Positions 34,201 to 45,649 of a DNA stretch of 64,000 nt are shown here, one piece after another; the first letter of the stretch is position 1; each line of letters opens with the position of its first letter. The DNA lies in assembly GCF_964199755.1 (NCBI RefSeq), contig NC_133914.1, forward strand, positions 4,171,868 through 4,235,867, written 5' to 3'. Below the pieces are notes generated by a model, which had not been told where the DNA came from, made no database searches, and was given only the letters and a program-made list of their open reading frames with translations. This stretch comes from Larus michahellis. Its lineage: Eukaryota; Chordata; Aves; Charadriiformes; Laridae. A program made the position numbers and the translations under genes.

Positions 34201-37200
34201 TTCGTTAGACTCCCCGTGCTCTCCCCGAGGGGCTCCCGCAGTCAGCACCCCCTTTATCTCTGCGCCAAGCCCCTGGTGCTGAGGGAGGACCCTCTTCCCC
34301 GAGCAGCATCCAACAGCCGCCTGCTCGGGGGCCGAGCCGCAGGAGGGGACCACGGGGCAATTCCTGCTCCGAGCCGAACGCGCACGAGCCCGAAAATAGC
34401 AGCAGCGCGGTCCCCGGCGCTTGAACTGCCAGCAGCGGGAAAAGATTTACTGTGTGATTTGGGGAAAGGGAAGGGCTTTCCTCAGGGACGGATCCAGGCG
34501 CAAAGGGACGTTTCCCTGCTGCCTCGTGGCTGGCGGTGGGGAGCTGAGCTGGCCCCGCTGCGGCGCGGGGGCTTGGGCCACTGCTCCGTGTTGGCGGAGC
34601 CTGACCCTGCCGAAATCTGCTTTGGGGGCTGTTTGCAAGAGGAGACCTGCTCTGCTGGAACAGGGCTCAGCGCTGGGCTGAGGCTGCCGTGTCCCAGTGG
34701 GATGGCGATGGCATCGCCCGATGGCAAACGGAGCCCTGCCCAAAAAAACTGGGCGAGCATCAGCCACTGGTTTATTCTTAGTGCAGGAGCCGAGGAGGGG
34801 GCTGCTCTGCACCGGCTGTGCCCAGCCTGAGCCTCAGGGGGCCAGGGGTGGCTGAGGGCTGGGGCTACTCCCCCCGGGACATGCATCCCCCCTTGGGATG
34901 GGTCCTTGGGGGTCGTGGTGGTGCGAAGATGGCCGGGACACCCAGGGCTCTGCGGGCTGCCCTGCATCCCAGCCAGGCCACCTGGTGTTTGGGGCTGGCT
35001 GGCACAAAACAAGGGATCTGGGGGGACGGGGATGCTGCGGCTCGGGGGGACAGAGGGGTGCAGCGGTGAACGGGGCAGCACGGTGACTGGGGTGCCCTGG
35101 GCACTGCTGTGGGTGCAGGCTGAGCAGAGGGGACCACAGCCGGGGTACCCCCAGCTTGCAGAAGGTGGGGTGCAGTGATGGGGGCACAGACCCCCTGGGG
35201 ACTCAGCATTCCCTGTGCCTAATTCTAGGACCTGCCAGGGAGGGTCCATCTTCCCTGGCCTCCGTGGGTGCTTGGGCTCCACAGGGTGGGGGAAACTGAG
35301 GCACGGGCACTGCCTGCAGTGGGGTTGGGCTGCCCGAAACACCCTGAGCATGGTCCAGCCGTACCCTGGCACAGCTCTGTGTTGCCACGTGTGTTCCCGC
35401 AACCGCTCGTAACCCGGCTTCCCAACCCGGCTTGTTTTCCGAGGGATTTAAGTTTAAACGGCTGCAACGCTCCCGCACTGGGAAGAGGCGAGGTGCAGCG
35501 GCCGCTCCGCCCCAGGCCCCTCCGGACACAAAGATGGTTTGATTGAGTGGCCAAGGCTGACTGGGAATAAACGTCCCCTTGTGTCGCGCTGGGGAGGCCG
35601 CAGGGACAATGGTGACCCCGGGGCTGGCCGAGCCCCTCCGGAGCCGGGTGGGGGTGAACCAGAACCCAGCAGTTTGGGGAGAAGTGGCTGGATTTTGGGA
35701 TGCTCCACGGTGTCACCCCTCCAGGAGGGGAATCGGGTCTAACGCTGGGATCTGTGATGGGAGATTTGCTGGGTGGGAGGAAGAGGAGGGATGAAGGCAC
35801 CCACATGCCGGAGGGGAAGGGGTGAGGGTGGGGGACACCCAGAGCCGAGGGAAGGTGGGCAGCGCTCGGCTGCTCATGTGCTGCGTCTTTGTCTGCTGTA
35901 AATAACCGTGGAGCTGCCGGTGTGCGGGATGGGTGGAAAAGCGGAGAGGTGCCCCTGGTGTCTCTTGGCGAGGGGGTGCCTGGGGGGCCGCAGGAAACTC
36001 GGGAGAAGTGGTGCTGGCTCTGCTTCTGCTCCTTGTCCCACTGGTTAACTCTGGACCCTAATGATGACAAGATAAATCCTTGCGTCAGGATATGCTTTAA
36101 AACAGTTTTATTATGAGGATGGCAATGCTTTGTGATCCCAAGCCCAGAGGGACCCCAGGGTCACCCTACACCCCCCCTGTACCAAAACAATTCTGCCCCC
36201 CCCGCCCTGCCCCGGACCGACCCCTCGTGGGACTGAGACCCGGCTCTCCCGCAGTGGGCAAGCTGGGCACAGGGCTGATGCGCGGAGGGGCTGCGGGGGG
36301 TCAGAGGTGCCGCGGCCATGCCGGCCACCCTTCCTCCCCCCACCGTGGCCTGGAACTCCTGGAATTTGGGCAGCGGGAGCGCGGCCGCCGCCGGCCCTTT
36401 GTTCTCGCTGGCCGGTGGCTCCCGGCCCTGGCCCTCCCCTGCGCTCCCCCTCATCCCCAGCATCCCCGGCTCGCTCCAATCCCCCCCTTCCTCTCTTTAT
36501 TTTTTTGGGGTGTGTGTGTGTGTGTGTGTGGAGGCCTGGGAAGGCTCCGGCTTTGTGTGTGGTGTGGGACAGGGGCTCTGGGCCCCTTCCTTTCAGATGC
36601 AGGAGGTATGCAGCTAATTCAATGGGCTGCAGTTTGATTACCTATCTGATAACAGAGGAATGCCAGCAATGTGTGTGTTTTGGGAAGGGGGCAGGGGGGA
36701 TGCGCAGGGACCACCAGCTACTCTGCAACTCACATCAAAAGGCTGCAGCGGTGGAGAGAGGGGGGGAGAGCTGGGGCTCCCCGGCCGCTGCCCCCCCACC
36801 TCCTTCCCCGGGGAGAGGGCGTTTCCTTTGGCCTTTTGGTGGAGGGGGCCTGGGGGGGGGCGGGGGGGTGGTGGTGGTGGTTGTCATTCTCACCCGCTCC
36901 TGGAAAATAAATCGTTTCCCTCCCCCGTCCTGTTGCAGCAGCTTCTGCCCCAGCCCTCCTCTTCCTCGAAACGGGGTAACGGATGGCTCACAGGGGGAAG
37001 GAGCTGGACCCCCCGAGATGTATTTAGCAGTTTGGCTGCCCACGGGTGATGGTGCTCAAGGTCTGGGCTGAGCTTGGGCGGGGGGGGGGGCAAGAGCGTG
37101 CGCTGGTATGTCCCTTGCCACGGCTCGGCTTTGTCCTGAAGCTTGGAGCCTGCGAGTTTTCATCTCCGCAATATAAACACAGCTGGATCGGCTGGGGCTG

Positions 37201-40200
37201 TAAACACCCCGAGAAGGATCTCTGGCTCTCGTCCCCCAGCCTCCGGAGCTGCCTTCTGCGCTGTGGAGTGATGCTCTCCACGGAGTGATGCTCAGCTCCT
37301 CCTCACCCCCGAAATGCCACGGCTGGTGCTGGAGTGGGGCAAAAAATACCAGTGGGGTGTCACGTTGGGGATGGGGCAGGGTTGGCGGCCAACTCTGAGG
37401 TGCCAAGGCTGAGCCAGGCACTCCTGTGTTGTGCTTCGAGCTGCTTCAGACACATTGCTCCTGCTTGGGCGATGCTCAGCATCCTCCTCGTGGTGGTCAG
37501 CACGAGGGGAAAGCCGAGCTGGGGTCGGGGAGCGGTGTCTGGCCGTTGCGCTGAGCGTGACAGGGTGTTTGCTAGTGGTAGGTGGTGATGGGACTGCCCA
37601 GACCAGCCCCCGATGGGCAGAGGTTGCTGTGAGACCCTGTCACATCCTTGTTGTCATCTGGGACCTCATAGCTCACGGTGTGGCTCTCCCTTTTGGGAGC
37701 AGGAGTGGGTCAGAGAGCAAAGGTTTCTGAGGATCCCATCTGGCCCACCCTGGACTCCATCCCAGCAGGCAAGGGACTGGGTGGATGTGGGTGATTTGGC
37801 CCAGGCCATGGGGTCTGTCCCACCTGGATCTGGGACACAGAAGGGGGAGGAAAAGCAGCAGAAAAAGGGGCCTCAAGGATTGTTCCTCAAGCTCTGCTGC
37901 GTTCCCACTTCCCTCGTGTGCCTATGGACACATACACCCCCTGCAAGACCCCGACGAAAAACATTCACTCCTAAAACTCAACAATTCCATTTTTTCCCTC
38001 CCTACTTTATGTGGGGTGTTTCCACGTGGGTCCTGGCGAGATTTGGGGTGGAAGAGGGAAACCGACTGTGCCTGGCTGTCCCTGGGCAGTGTGCGCCGGG
38101 AGGCTCGGTGCGGGAAGAATGGGTGGCCGTGGCCCACGTGACGGGAACTCGCCGGGCCATGAATGGGGGAGATGCTCCATTCATAAATGCAGGGTCCTGC
38201 TGCAGCCGCGCAGGCGTTGGCGCCGGCTCTGCCGGGAATCCCCTGTTTGCTGGGGCTGCTCCTCCCTCTGCCAGCAAATCCGCCTTAACTCTTTGCTCAC
38301 GCTCGTTTGGGCTCTACTAACGAAGCCGAGCGAAAGCCCTGCTCAAATCACTGGCCGGGATGCAGTGGTCCTCCGGCAGAGCAGGCAGCGATGCTCACAG
38401 CAGCGCTTGCTGGCACAGGGGGGGCAAGAGATGTCGGCTGCGTCGCCTGTCTCAGCTCCTTAGCGATTTGTTCTGCTAAAATGGACAGAGTTCATGAAAG
38501 TGGAGTGGATTTTTCTGTCATCTCGCAACGCCCATCCCCAGCCTGGGCCTTTCTGAACTCCTGAATTTGATTGCATGGGGATGACCAATGTGGCAATCCT
38601 GTGAGGGACGGCAGATGGTCCCAGCAGTGATGATCCAGGGCCAAACGGCTACTTAATTAATTATTGGAGGCAATTAAAGGGCTTGAACCGACATGAGGGG
38701 GCTGGCAAGACCCTGGGCTGGCAGTGCCAGCCCCCAACCTCCTGGACTTGCCGCGAGTGCCAGGGGTTTGGCCCGTGTCCCATGGGTCCTGCTCCTCTGC
38801 AGGGAAGCGAGTGGGATTGCACGTGCCTGTGCAAAGCCATGAGATCCTTTTGTCTTTTAAAAATGACATTGTTGGATCTCATCATGAGCATCCCCAGCCC
38901 GGGGTGTTGGGAGGTGTGGGAGCTCTTGCTTCCCAGCCTGGGGTGTCGGTGGGAGAAAGGGGCTGTTTTGCAGAGCTGAGAGACAGCGTTTTGCAGCAAG
39001 TACTGTTGAAATTTGGGTTAGAGCTGGCTCTGCTGGCCCTTGCTTGCCAAATCAGTGAGCCCTACTTGACCGGGTGTCTCAGCTCACTGAAGGCTCTGCT
39101 CCAGGGATTTTAGGCAGATGAAGGTGCCCGGTTGAGCTCGGTCCCTGATATCCATCCCCTCACAAGGGGCAGGCACAGGGGCATGGTTGCAGCTCTCTTG
39201 CCACAGGAGGTGTTTGCTGGGCTTGTCATGTGCCTGGTGGACACCCCGGCTCCAAGCTGACCCCCACCTTTCCCTGTGCCCCCCCCAGAGCAAGCTCCAC
39301 ATGGAGGGTTTCCGCAGTCTGAAGGAGGGCGAAGCTGTCGAGTTCACCTTCAAGAAATCATCCAAAGGTTTGGAGTCCATCCGGGTGACCGGCCCGGGGG
39401 GTGTCTTCTGCATCGGCAGCGAGAGGAGACCCAAAGGCAAGAGCCTCCAGAAACGCAGATCGAAAGGAGACCGGTAAGGGACTCTATGGGCACCAGGAGC
39501 TGCCTGGCACCCTGCTCACAGCGTGGGGACAGGCTCGGATCTGGCGGGGCGGGCAGCGACCCTTCCTTTGGGAAAGCGGCTTCCTTGGGCGGTTAATGAG
39601 TGGCAGATGCAGCTTGGTGGGGAAAGGGCAGCAAAGCAGCAGCGAAAGGGCAGAGGTCAGGGACACCCCGGGCGGCCGCTCCCCTCGTCTGGGGGAGCCG
39701 CGCTGGGCAGGGGTAATTTTCTCGAAGAGAAACCCTTCCTTGTGGGAAGAAAATGGCCGGACGTCCTGGCAGCGTCTCCCACGGTGAGGCTGGGAGCCCC
39801 AGGGCGAGTTTCTGGCCAGCTCTTCATCCCCCCTCTCCTCTCCCATCCTCTCCCTCCTGGCTGCCCAGGGATGCCTCGTCCCAGCTTTCCCAGCAGATGC
39901 TGCCCTCCCCACCCAGCCGCTCTCACAAGCGGGTTTTAAAATTAGTCGGAAAGGAATTGGGAAGTAAAAAGAAAGAGGAAAGGGTTGCAGCCATCCTAGA
40001 CAGATGCAGGATTTAAAATGGACACAAGGCAGCTCCCTCTGCCCACACTGCTCTGGTGCGAAGGTGGCACCTGAGGGACGAGCGCCACAAGGGTATACAG
40101 CCATGCGAGAAGCCACATCCCCACACCGATGGCCACAGTCCCTGCAACCGTTCTCCTGGCTGGGGCTGTCAGTCATCTGATGGCCTGTTCCTGCTCTACC

Positions 40201-40825
40201 GCAGCCTCTTGGTCCGTAACGTGCCATCCTTGGTGCAGGGACTGTAGACACAGGAGCCAGCAGCACCATGATGGAGCCAGAGGGGCAGAAGCCCCCTGAC
40301 ATCCCCCATTTTTGTCCCTTGGTTTCGGTGCGGGGGTTTGCTGCCATCTCCTGGGTACCAGCAGCAGCACTGAGCCAGCTCCAAACTGGCCGTGCTGGAG
40401 CTGGAGCTTTGCAGGGACCAAACCCAGGGCCACCATCCGCCCCCAAATATCTGACCCCACATCCCCGCAGTGGCCGGGCCATTTTAAGCCCAACTCTGGC
40501 TGCAAAAACAGGTGGGTCCCAGGCTTGGCCACTTCAGCATCCCACCTTATTTTGTTTCTCCTCCTCGAATCTCTTTCCTTTCCCCCCTCACCCCTCGCCT
40601 CCTCCCGGCAGATGCTACAACTGCGGCGGGCTGGACCACCATGCCAAAGAGTGCAAGCTCCCGCCGCAGCCCAAGAAATGCCACTTCTGCCAGAGCATCA
40701 GCCACATGGTCGCCAACTGCCCTGCGAAAGCACAGCAGTCCCCCAGCTCCCAGGGAAAACCTGCCTACTTCCGAGAGGAGGAGGACATGCACAGCTCAGC
40801 CCTCCTCCCCGAAACCCGGGAATGA
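28297..40825 (+). CDS. LIN28A: LIN28A, RNA-binding regulator of let-7 biogenesis
   Basis: Four exons: 28297-28327, 29175-29353, 39289-39473 and 40612-40825. They join in frame to 202 residues, the length I recall for chicken LIN28A. Exon 1 encodes only MGSVSNQQFA plus one base, so it is too short to show as an ORF. Residues about 37-110 are the cold-shock domain (ICKWFNVRMGFGF, DVFVHQ, EFTFKK). Two CCHC zinc knuckles follow at C133-C136-H141-C146 and C155-C158-H163-C168. The protein binds pre-let-7 through the cold-shock domain and the GGAG-binding knuckles, blocks its maturation by recruiting a terminal uridylyltransferase, and also binds mRNAs. All functional residues are intact. Intron 2 is nearly 10 kb, the largest in the gene, and probably carries enhancers. 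Confidence 0.98.
33191..33232. repeat. Perfect 21-base direct duplication
   Basis: CTGGGTGGGCACCCAGGGGT plus G occurs twice in direct succession with no differences. Each unit is partly self-complementary (CTGGGTG..CACCCAG). Confidence 0.9.
35290..35303. repeat. MIR-like 14-mer copy
   Basis: GGGAAACTGAGGCA, one of five occurrences in the window; only the core is recognisable. Confidence 0.35.
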
Positions 40826-42385
40826 TGGTGGGTGGCGGGGAGGGGGGGGCTTCCACCAGCATGAAAAGGCTTTGGCAAGGCAACGGGCAGCTGCGGGGGC
40901 TCAGAGGAGGGAGGGCAGGGTGAAGGACTGGGGAGGGAAGACGGCAGCGCTAATGGAGGGGACCCGGTGTCACTGCACAGATTTTTTTCCCCCTTTTCCC
41001 AGCCCGGGGGAAGCCTGGCTTTAATCAGAATGGCTCGTTTCAAAAACAGGGGGAGGCAGCACCCAACATACCTCTTCCAGCTAAAAAAAACCAACATATT
41101 TGATTCACCTTTATTCTTTTCCTAAACGAAGCCAGGCAGTGGTGTCTCTGGGCAGAGGAGCAGAGAAGCAACACCTTGAAGAGGAGCTCATGGCTCCTTG
41201 TTCTCCTGAGCTTCAATCAGGGTCCAGCACAGCCTGGACGAGCCGTGGGGGACCAGCTCCTGCACCTACCCCATCCCTTTCTGCTCCAAGGAAGGGAGGT
41301 CAAGCAGGGAAGGCTGGCTGCAAAGCACCAGGGAGATGCCCGTGGGCCGGCCCCGCGGGTCCCTCTGCTCCTCCCGGCTTCTCACTTGCAGGTCGGTGCG
41401 AGGATTTGCCGTTTTTCCATGGTCGCCCCATCGCTGAAACCAGCAGAGCCCGGATTTGGGCTCAGTCTGGAAGGAAATGGGGCATCTCTCGGGGCTGGGC
41501 TGATGCTTGTTGCGTGCTCGTGGGCTGCGAGCTGTGGCTTGGGGCAGATCAAGTCAAAAGAAAAAAATAAAACCACTTTCCCCCCTCTCCCCCCCTCAAG
41601 CCTTCCCAAGTGCCAGCCTGGATAGCACGAGGTGTTTTATGCAGCCAGCTCTTCCCCTCTAAGGCTTTTCCCTGCCTCCAAAATGCGGAGCTGGGGAGCA
41701 GGAGGACTCCACGGAGCAGAAATGCTCTTTGTTAAGCCTTGGGCACCAGGCACAGGGCAGAGCTGGCGCCCGAGGATGTTGCTGGCGGCGTTTCCCTCGG
41801 AGGCTGCGTACGTAGCCCACCTGGGGCTCGCACAGGTCCAGCCAGGGCTTGATCCAGGCCACCGGGGTCTTCCCACGGGCTGTGGATCCAACCCAGGCAG
41901 GACAAAACCACACCTCTGCTCCTCCTGCCCATCCCACGCTCCAAAAAACGATGGCTCCCGGGCTTGAGCCTCCTTGAGGGCGGAGAAAAAGGGTGCCCCG
42001 GGTCGTTAGCAGCTGCCGTCCTCCCTCCCCGCCAGCCCCCCCAAGTCTTGCCTTTATTTATTGGCCCCGGTGGACAGCCCTTCTCTCCCAGGGCAGCCCC
42101 CCTCCCTGGGCCGTGCCGAAGCCAACGCCAAGTGAAACCTGCACTAGGACGTGCGTGAATGACGTATCTTTGGGTTTGTTTGTCATCTTTGTTTTGGGTT
42201 TTGTTTTTGGTTTGGTTTTGGTTTTTTTTTTTTTTTTGGTTTGGGTTTGTTTTTTCTTTTTAATATAAATATTCCGTTTTTGTATTTTTGTATATTTTAA
42301 TCTTTAAGAAAAGAAAGAGAAAAAAAAAAAAAGAGAGAGAGAAAGGACATAATTCCTGCAACTTATTCTCAGGTATTCGAGCAAT

Positions 42386-42393
42386 CTCAGGGA
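42386..42393 (+). promoter_or_regulatory. LIN28A: miR-125/lin-4 target site in the LIN28A 3' UTR
   Basis: CTCAGGGA is an 8-mer match to the miR-125 seed. Control of lin-28 by lin-4/miR-125 is known from worms to mammals. Confidence 0.7.
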
Positions 42394-42484
42394 TAAAATG
42401 CCTCTGTAGCCCAGTGCTGGACAGAGAGGAGGGTTTTTTCTAACAGCACAAAGACGTGACGAGGTTTGTATTGGAAGCGTAGAT

Positions 42485-42492
42485 CTACCTCA
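42485..42492 (+). promoter_or_regulatory. LIN28A: let-7 target site in the LIN28A 3' UTR
   Basis: CTACCTCA is a perfect 8-mer match to the let-7 seed, 99 bases after the miR-125 site. It closes the double-negative loop in which LIN28A blocks let-7 and let-7 represses LIN28A. Confidence 0.8.
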
Positions 42493-43458
42493 CTGGACGT
42501 TCGCTAGGTGGACTGACGTGTTGTCGAGCTTTTCGGTTGTGTTTTTTGCTATGTTTGGGATTTGTTTTCTTTTTAACTGTATTTTACTAGAGTCTCTTTC
42601 CCTTCCCCATGGACTGAGGAGGAATTTGGGTCTGTAGATCCGTGCGCAGGGATGGAGAAGCCATGGGGCAGGGAACAGCTGCTAGAGCCCATGTCGGCTC
42701 CCCAACTCCAGATTTTCTCCCAGCCTGGTGGCTATTGAGAACTGTCCTCCATTTCTCTCTCCTGTTTGCGCTCACACGTCCCCTCCTCGCCTTCCCGATG
42801 GGAATGCTCTGGTCCGCCCTGTTCCTGAGTCCTCCCCTTGTCCACGGGCTGGGATGTCACACAGGCTCCCAGCAGGCTGGTGGCGTGTGGCTGGGGGTCG
42901 GAAAGTCAGGATGGGGGTCGGAAAGCCAGGATGGGGGTCCCAGTCCATTGAGGTGGTCCCAGCCCATTCAGGGGGACACGGCAAGAGCAGAGAGTGGCTG
43001 GGGAGGTCGTCGGGAGACTGAGGGTTATCCTCAATCCTCTCGTCCAGCAGCAAAGGGCTGGCTGGCTGCCTGGGACCTCCTGGGACCAGGGACCTGGTGC
43101 CAAGGTGGACCCGAGTCCAAGGGAGGTGCAACTGCTCCATCTTTCTCCTCCCTTCCTGGCTTCCCCCAAACGCTGACTCAGGATGGCCGGGGAAAACTCC
43201 CTGGGTTTGAGGGGAAACTCTGGATCCCTGGTTTTGGGGCATTAACACTCCACTTTGCAGCCCGGAGGCTGGCTGGAGCCTTCCCAGGGAGGACATCTCG
43301 CCGTGATGGCGTGTCAGGACGTGGGCGCGATTTCTGCTCGTTTTTAGGTAGCGATAGGTTTAGATGTAAGAGCAGGGCTGGAGCAGACAGGGAGCACCTA
43401 CTCCATCCCTGCCAGCTGGGCGTCACCGGAGGGGATTTGCCAAGGATGCTGGAGCCCA

Positions 43459-43690
43459 GGCAGGAGGAGGAACTCGGTGTGGTGACTCTTGCCTCCGCTG
43501 TATCCGATTGCTGAGTGTGTCCCTTAATTATTTGGATCTTCTGTTTTTAAAGACGGGCATGACGTTGCCCTTTTCTACCTTCAGGGACCTTGCTCACCTC
43601 TGAGAGTTGTCAAAACATTACAGGCGGTTGTGTTTCTGGGTGAATTTAATCAGGCGCAGTCCGAAGGATCCAAATTCTCCACGTCCCGGC
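43459..43690. repeat. Diverged LINE-derived fragment, copy A
   Basis: This segment of the LIN28A 3' UTR is clearly homologous to 54677-54905 in a DHDDS intron: both contain GGCAGGAGGAGGAACTC, CTGTTTTTAAAGACRKGCAT, TTGCCCTTTTCTACCTTCAG and CTGGGTGAATTTAATCAGG in the same order. The text resembles old CR1-type LINE ORF2 in antisense, but the family is tentative. Identity between the copies is roughly four-fifths by eye. Confidence 0.65.
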
Positions 43691-44135
43691 ACGTGAGGGA
43701 TGGAGAGCGGTTCCCCAGCCACTTGCCTGCTCTGCTCCAGTAGTTTTTATGGTGAGGTGGTGGTCTCTTCTTGGGAGGGGGGGGAAGGACTTTTTAGTTC
43801 TGGACTAGCAACGGGATCTATCCAAAAACTACTTCAGGAAAACGGCTTTTTGTCCGAACGGGGTAAATGCAATAGAGCGCTGGGCTGTGTGTCTAAGCCT
43901 GGGCCTCGGTCCCGCCGCCGCATTGCGGGAGGGGCTGTTGGCCTTCCCCCGGCCCCTCGGTTGTGCCGGGGGAACTGCTGCCCCCCCTAATTCTTCTATC
44001 TGTCTTAAAATCATGTAGGACCTTTCCCCCCTCGCCCCCAGTTTAACGGTTTGGTGATTTTTCTGCTAGATGTCTAGTGTGTGTAAATACCTCTGTAAAT
44101 CTTTCCGTTTTTCTCTCAGTATTCTCCTTGATTAT

Positions 44136-44143
44136 TGTTTACA
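44136..44143 (+). promoter_or_regulatory. LIN28A: miR-30 target site in the LIN28A 3' UTR
   Basis: TGTTTACA is an 8-mer seed match to miR-30. A weaker 7-mer TGTTTAC lies at 44706-44712. Confidence 0.55.
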
Positions 44144-44185
44144 AAAGTAAGAGGACAAAAAAAAAAGAAAAAGGAAAAAAAAAAA

Positions 44186-44191
44186 AATAAA
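44186..44191 (+). terminator. LIN28A: Possible proximal LIN28A poly(A) signal
   Basis: AATAAA after an A-rich run, about 790 bases before the distal signals. Its use would remove the two miR-9 sites and keep let-7, miR-125 and miR-30. Confidence 0.35.
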
Positions 44192-44720
44192 TAGCCAAAG
44201 CATCTAAATAGGTTACGGACCAGGGAGACAGGATCTTCTCTGTGTACTCTGCCTTGCAACTCTGTGTGGGGATATGAGCTCTGTGACCATCCCTGTCCTA
44301 GGCTGGAGCAAATCGCAAATGGCTTAGAGAATCACTCAGGTTTCCCCCGGGCCCAGCGTGGTACCGGGATCCAAGAAAACAGGGATTTTTATTTTTATTT
44401 TTTTTTATCTGTAAAGGGGAAGCCACGTTGGAGAAGGTGGGATTGATTTGCATCTTCTCGTTGCATTTGCCCTCGTGGTTCTTCCCGTATCTTGACAATA
44501 ATTAACTAAAATTGCTGCATCGCCACCCACCCTGCCCGTGCTGGGCGCTATGCATTACCCGAGTGAATCGCTCGGGGTCCTGCTGGAACTCGGGGGCGTT
44601 TGAATGTAGGAGAGAAAGCTGTCCCTGGCGAGGGGGTGTCCGCCCTGGTGCCAAAGCCTCGAGTCGCAAGATTTGCCTACGAGGGAGACGGAAGAATGTA
44701 ATCCATGTTTACTGCTAGCA

Positions 44721-44820
44721 ACCAAAGCTTGTTTGTGTCAAAACTCGTGAGTTTTTATGAAGCGGGTGGGAGGGAGGGAGGAATGGGGGTGGCTGTGTGC
44801 GGCTCGGGGGTGACCAAAGA
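44721..44820 (+). promoter_or_regulatory. LIN28A: Two miR-9 target sites in the LIN28A 3' UTR
   Basis: ACCAAAG at 44721-44727 and the 8-mer ACCAAAGA at 44813-44820 match the miR-9 seed. miR-9 regulation of LIN28 is known in mammals. Confidence 0.5.
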
Positions 44821-44970
44821 GATTTTCCTGCTGGAGAACCCCCTGCAGCGCGATCCCCAATTCCTGTCGCTGCAGGTTTTCCCTCCCTCCCTTGTTATTA
44901 TTTTTTTTTTTTAAATTTGTTTTTGTACCAACTATGTAAAATGTGGTTGTTCTTTTTGCTTTTCTGGAAA

Positions 44971-44986
44971 AATAAAATTAAATAAA
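44971..44986 (+). terminator. LIN28A: Distal LIN28A poly(A) signals
   Basis: Two AATAAA hexamers ten bases apart (44971-44976 and 44981-44986), followed by a GT-rich segment (ctgctggtgatgttctctgtg), mark the likely end of the LIN28A transcript. Confidence 0.75.
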
Positions 44987-45114
44987 GACCATGGGCAATG
45001 GCTGCTGGTGATGTTCTCTGTGCGGTTACTCTTTTTTTTTTTCCTTCCTTGGGGTTGGAGAAGCCCAGACCCAAACAGCGTGCTGCGTGGTGGGGAGGGA
45101 GCGCTGGGAACTGG

Positions 45115-45545
45115 GGTACCCCCACAGCCAACACACCCCACGGCTCCCCCGGCCAAAACCCACAGCTCCCACGGCCAACGCGTCCCCCACAGCCAACACC
45201 CCATGGCTCCCACAGCCCAAATCCCACAGCTCTTGCAGTCAATGCACCCCCCCCGCCAACACCCCACAGCTCCCTCAGCCGACGTACCCCACATGTCCCA
45301 CAGACAACACCCCACATCTCCCTCAACAACTGCACCCCACAGCGCCCTCAGCTAATGCACCCTACATGTCCCACATCTCCCTCAACCAATGCACCCCACA
45401 GCTCCCTCAACCAATGCACCCCATGTCTCCCTCAGCTAATGCACCCCACAGCCAACACCCCAGATCTCCCACAGCCAACGCACCCCACAGCCAACGCACC
45501 CCACAGCCAACGCACCCCACAGCCAACACACCATGGCTCCCTCGG
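45115..45545. repeat. CCAACGCACCCCACAG minisatellite
   Basis: About 430 bases of tandem units of 16-26 bases with the core CCAAC.CACCCCACAG. Three perfect 16-base copies lie at 45475-45522; others carry inserts such as CTCCCTCA or ATGTCTC. One strand is almost pure C/A. It lies exactly between the LIN28A poly(A) site and the DHDDS promoter. Apparent ORFs across it are repeat artefacts. Confidence 0.9.
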
Positions 45546-45649
45546 CCTACAGCCGATACCCAGCCTGTTGGCACTGCCAGCCTCCAGCCCCCCGTACCCA
45601 GCCTCTCCCCACGCCCCACCTACCCCCCCCTGCCCCGCTCCTCGTCACC

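Larger units (their letters stand above)
29354..39288 (+). other. LIN28A: LIN28A intron 2
   Basis: A 9.9 kb intron with no second gene. Several lower-GC, non-repetitive patches stand out as candidate regulatory DNA: 31610-31715, 33841-33895, 36590-36670 and 38641-38690. Also present are an A26 run (32826-32851), a perfect 21-base direct duplication (33191-33232), a TG run near 36510-36530 and a MIR-like 14-mer at 35290-35303. Confidence 0.6.
40826..44990 (+). other. LIN28A: LIN28A 3' UTR
   Basis: From the stop codon to the tandem AATAAA signals at 44971-44986 there is no other gene. The stretch contains T-rich and A-rich runs, a LINE-derived fragment (43459-43690), two possible earlier poly(A) signals (41566-41571 and 44186-44191) and a series of microRNA seed matches listed separately. 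A 3' UTR of several kilobases is normal for LIN28A. Confidence 0.8.
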
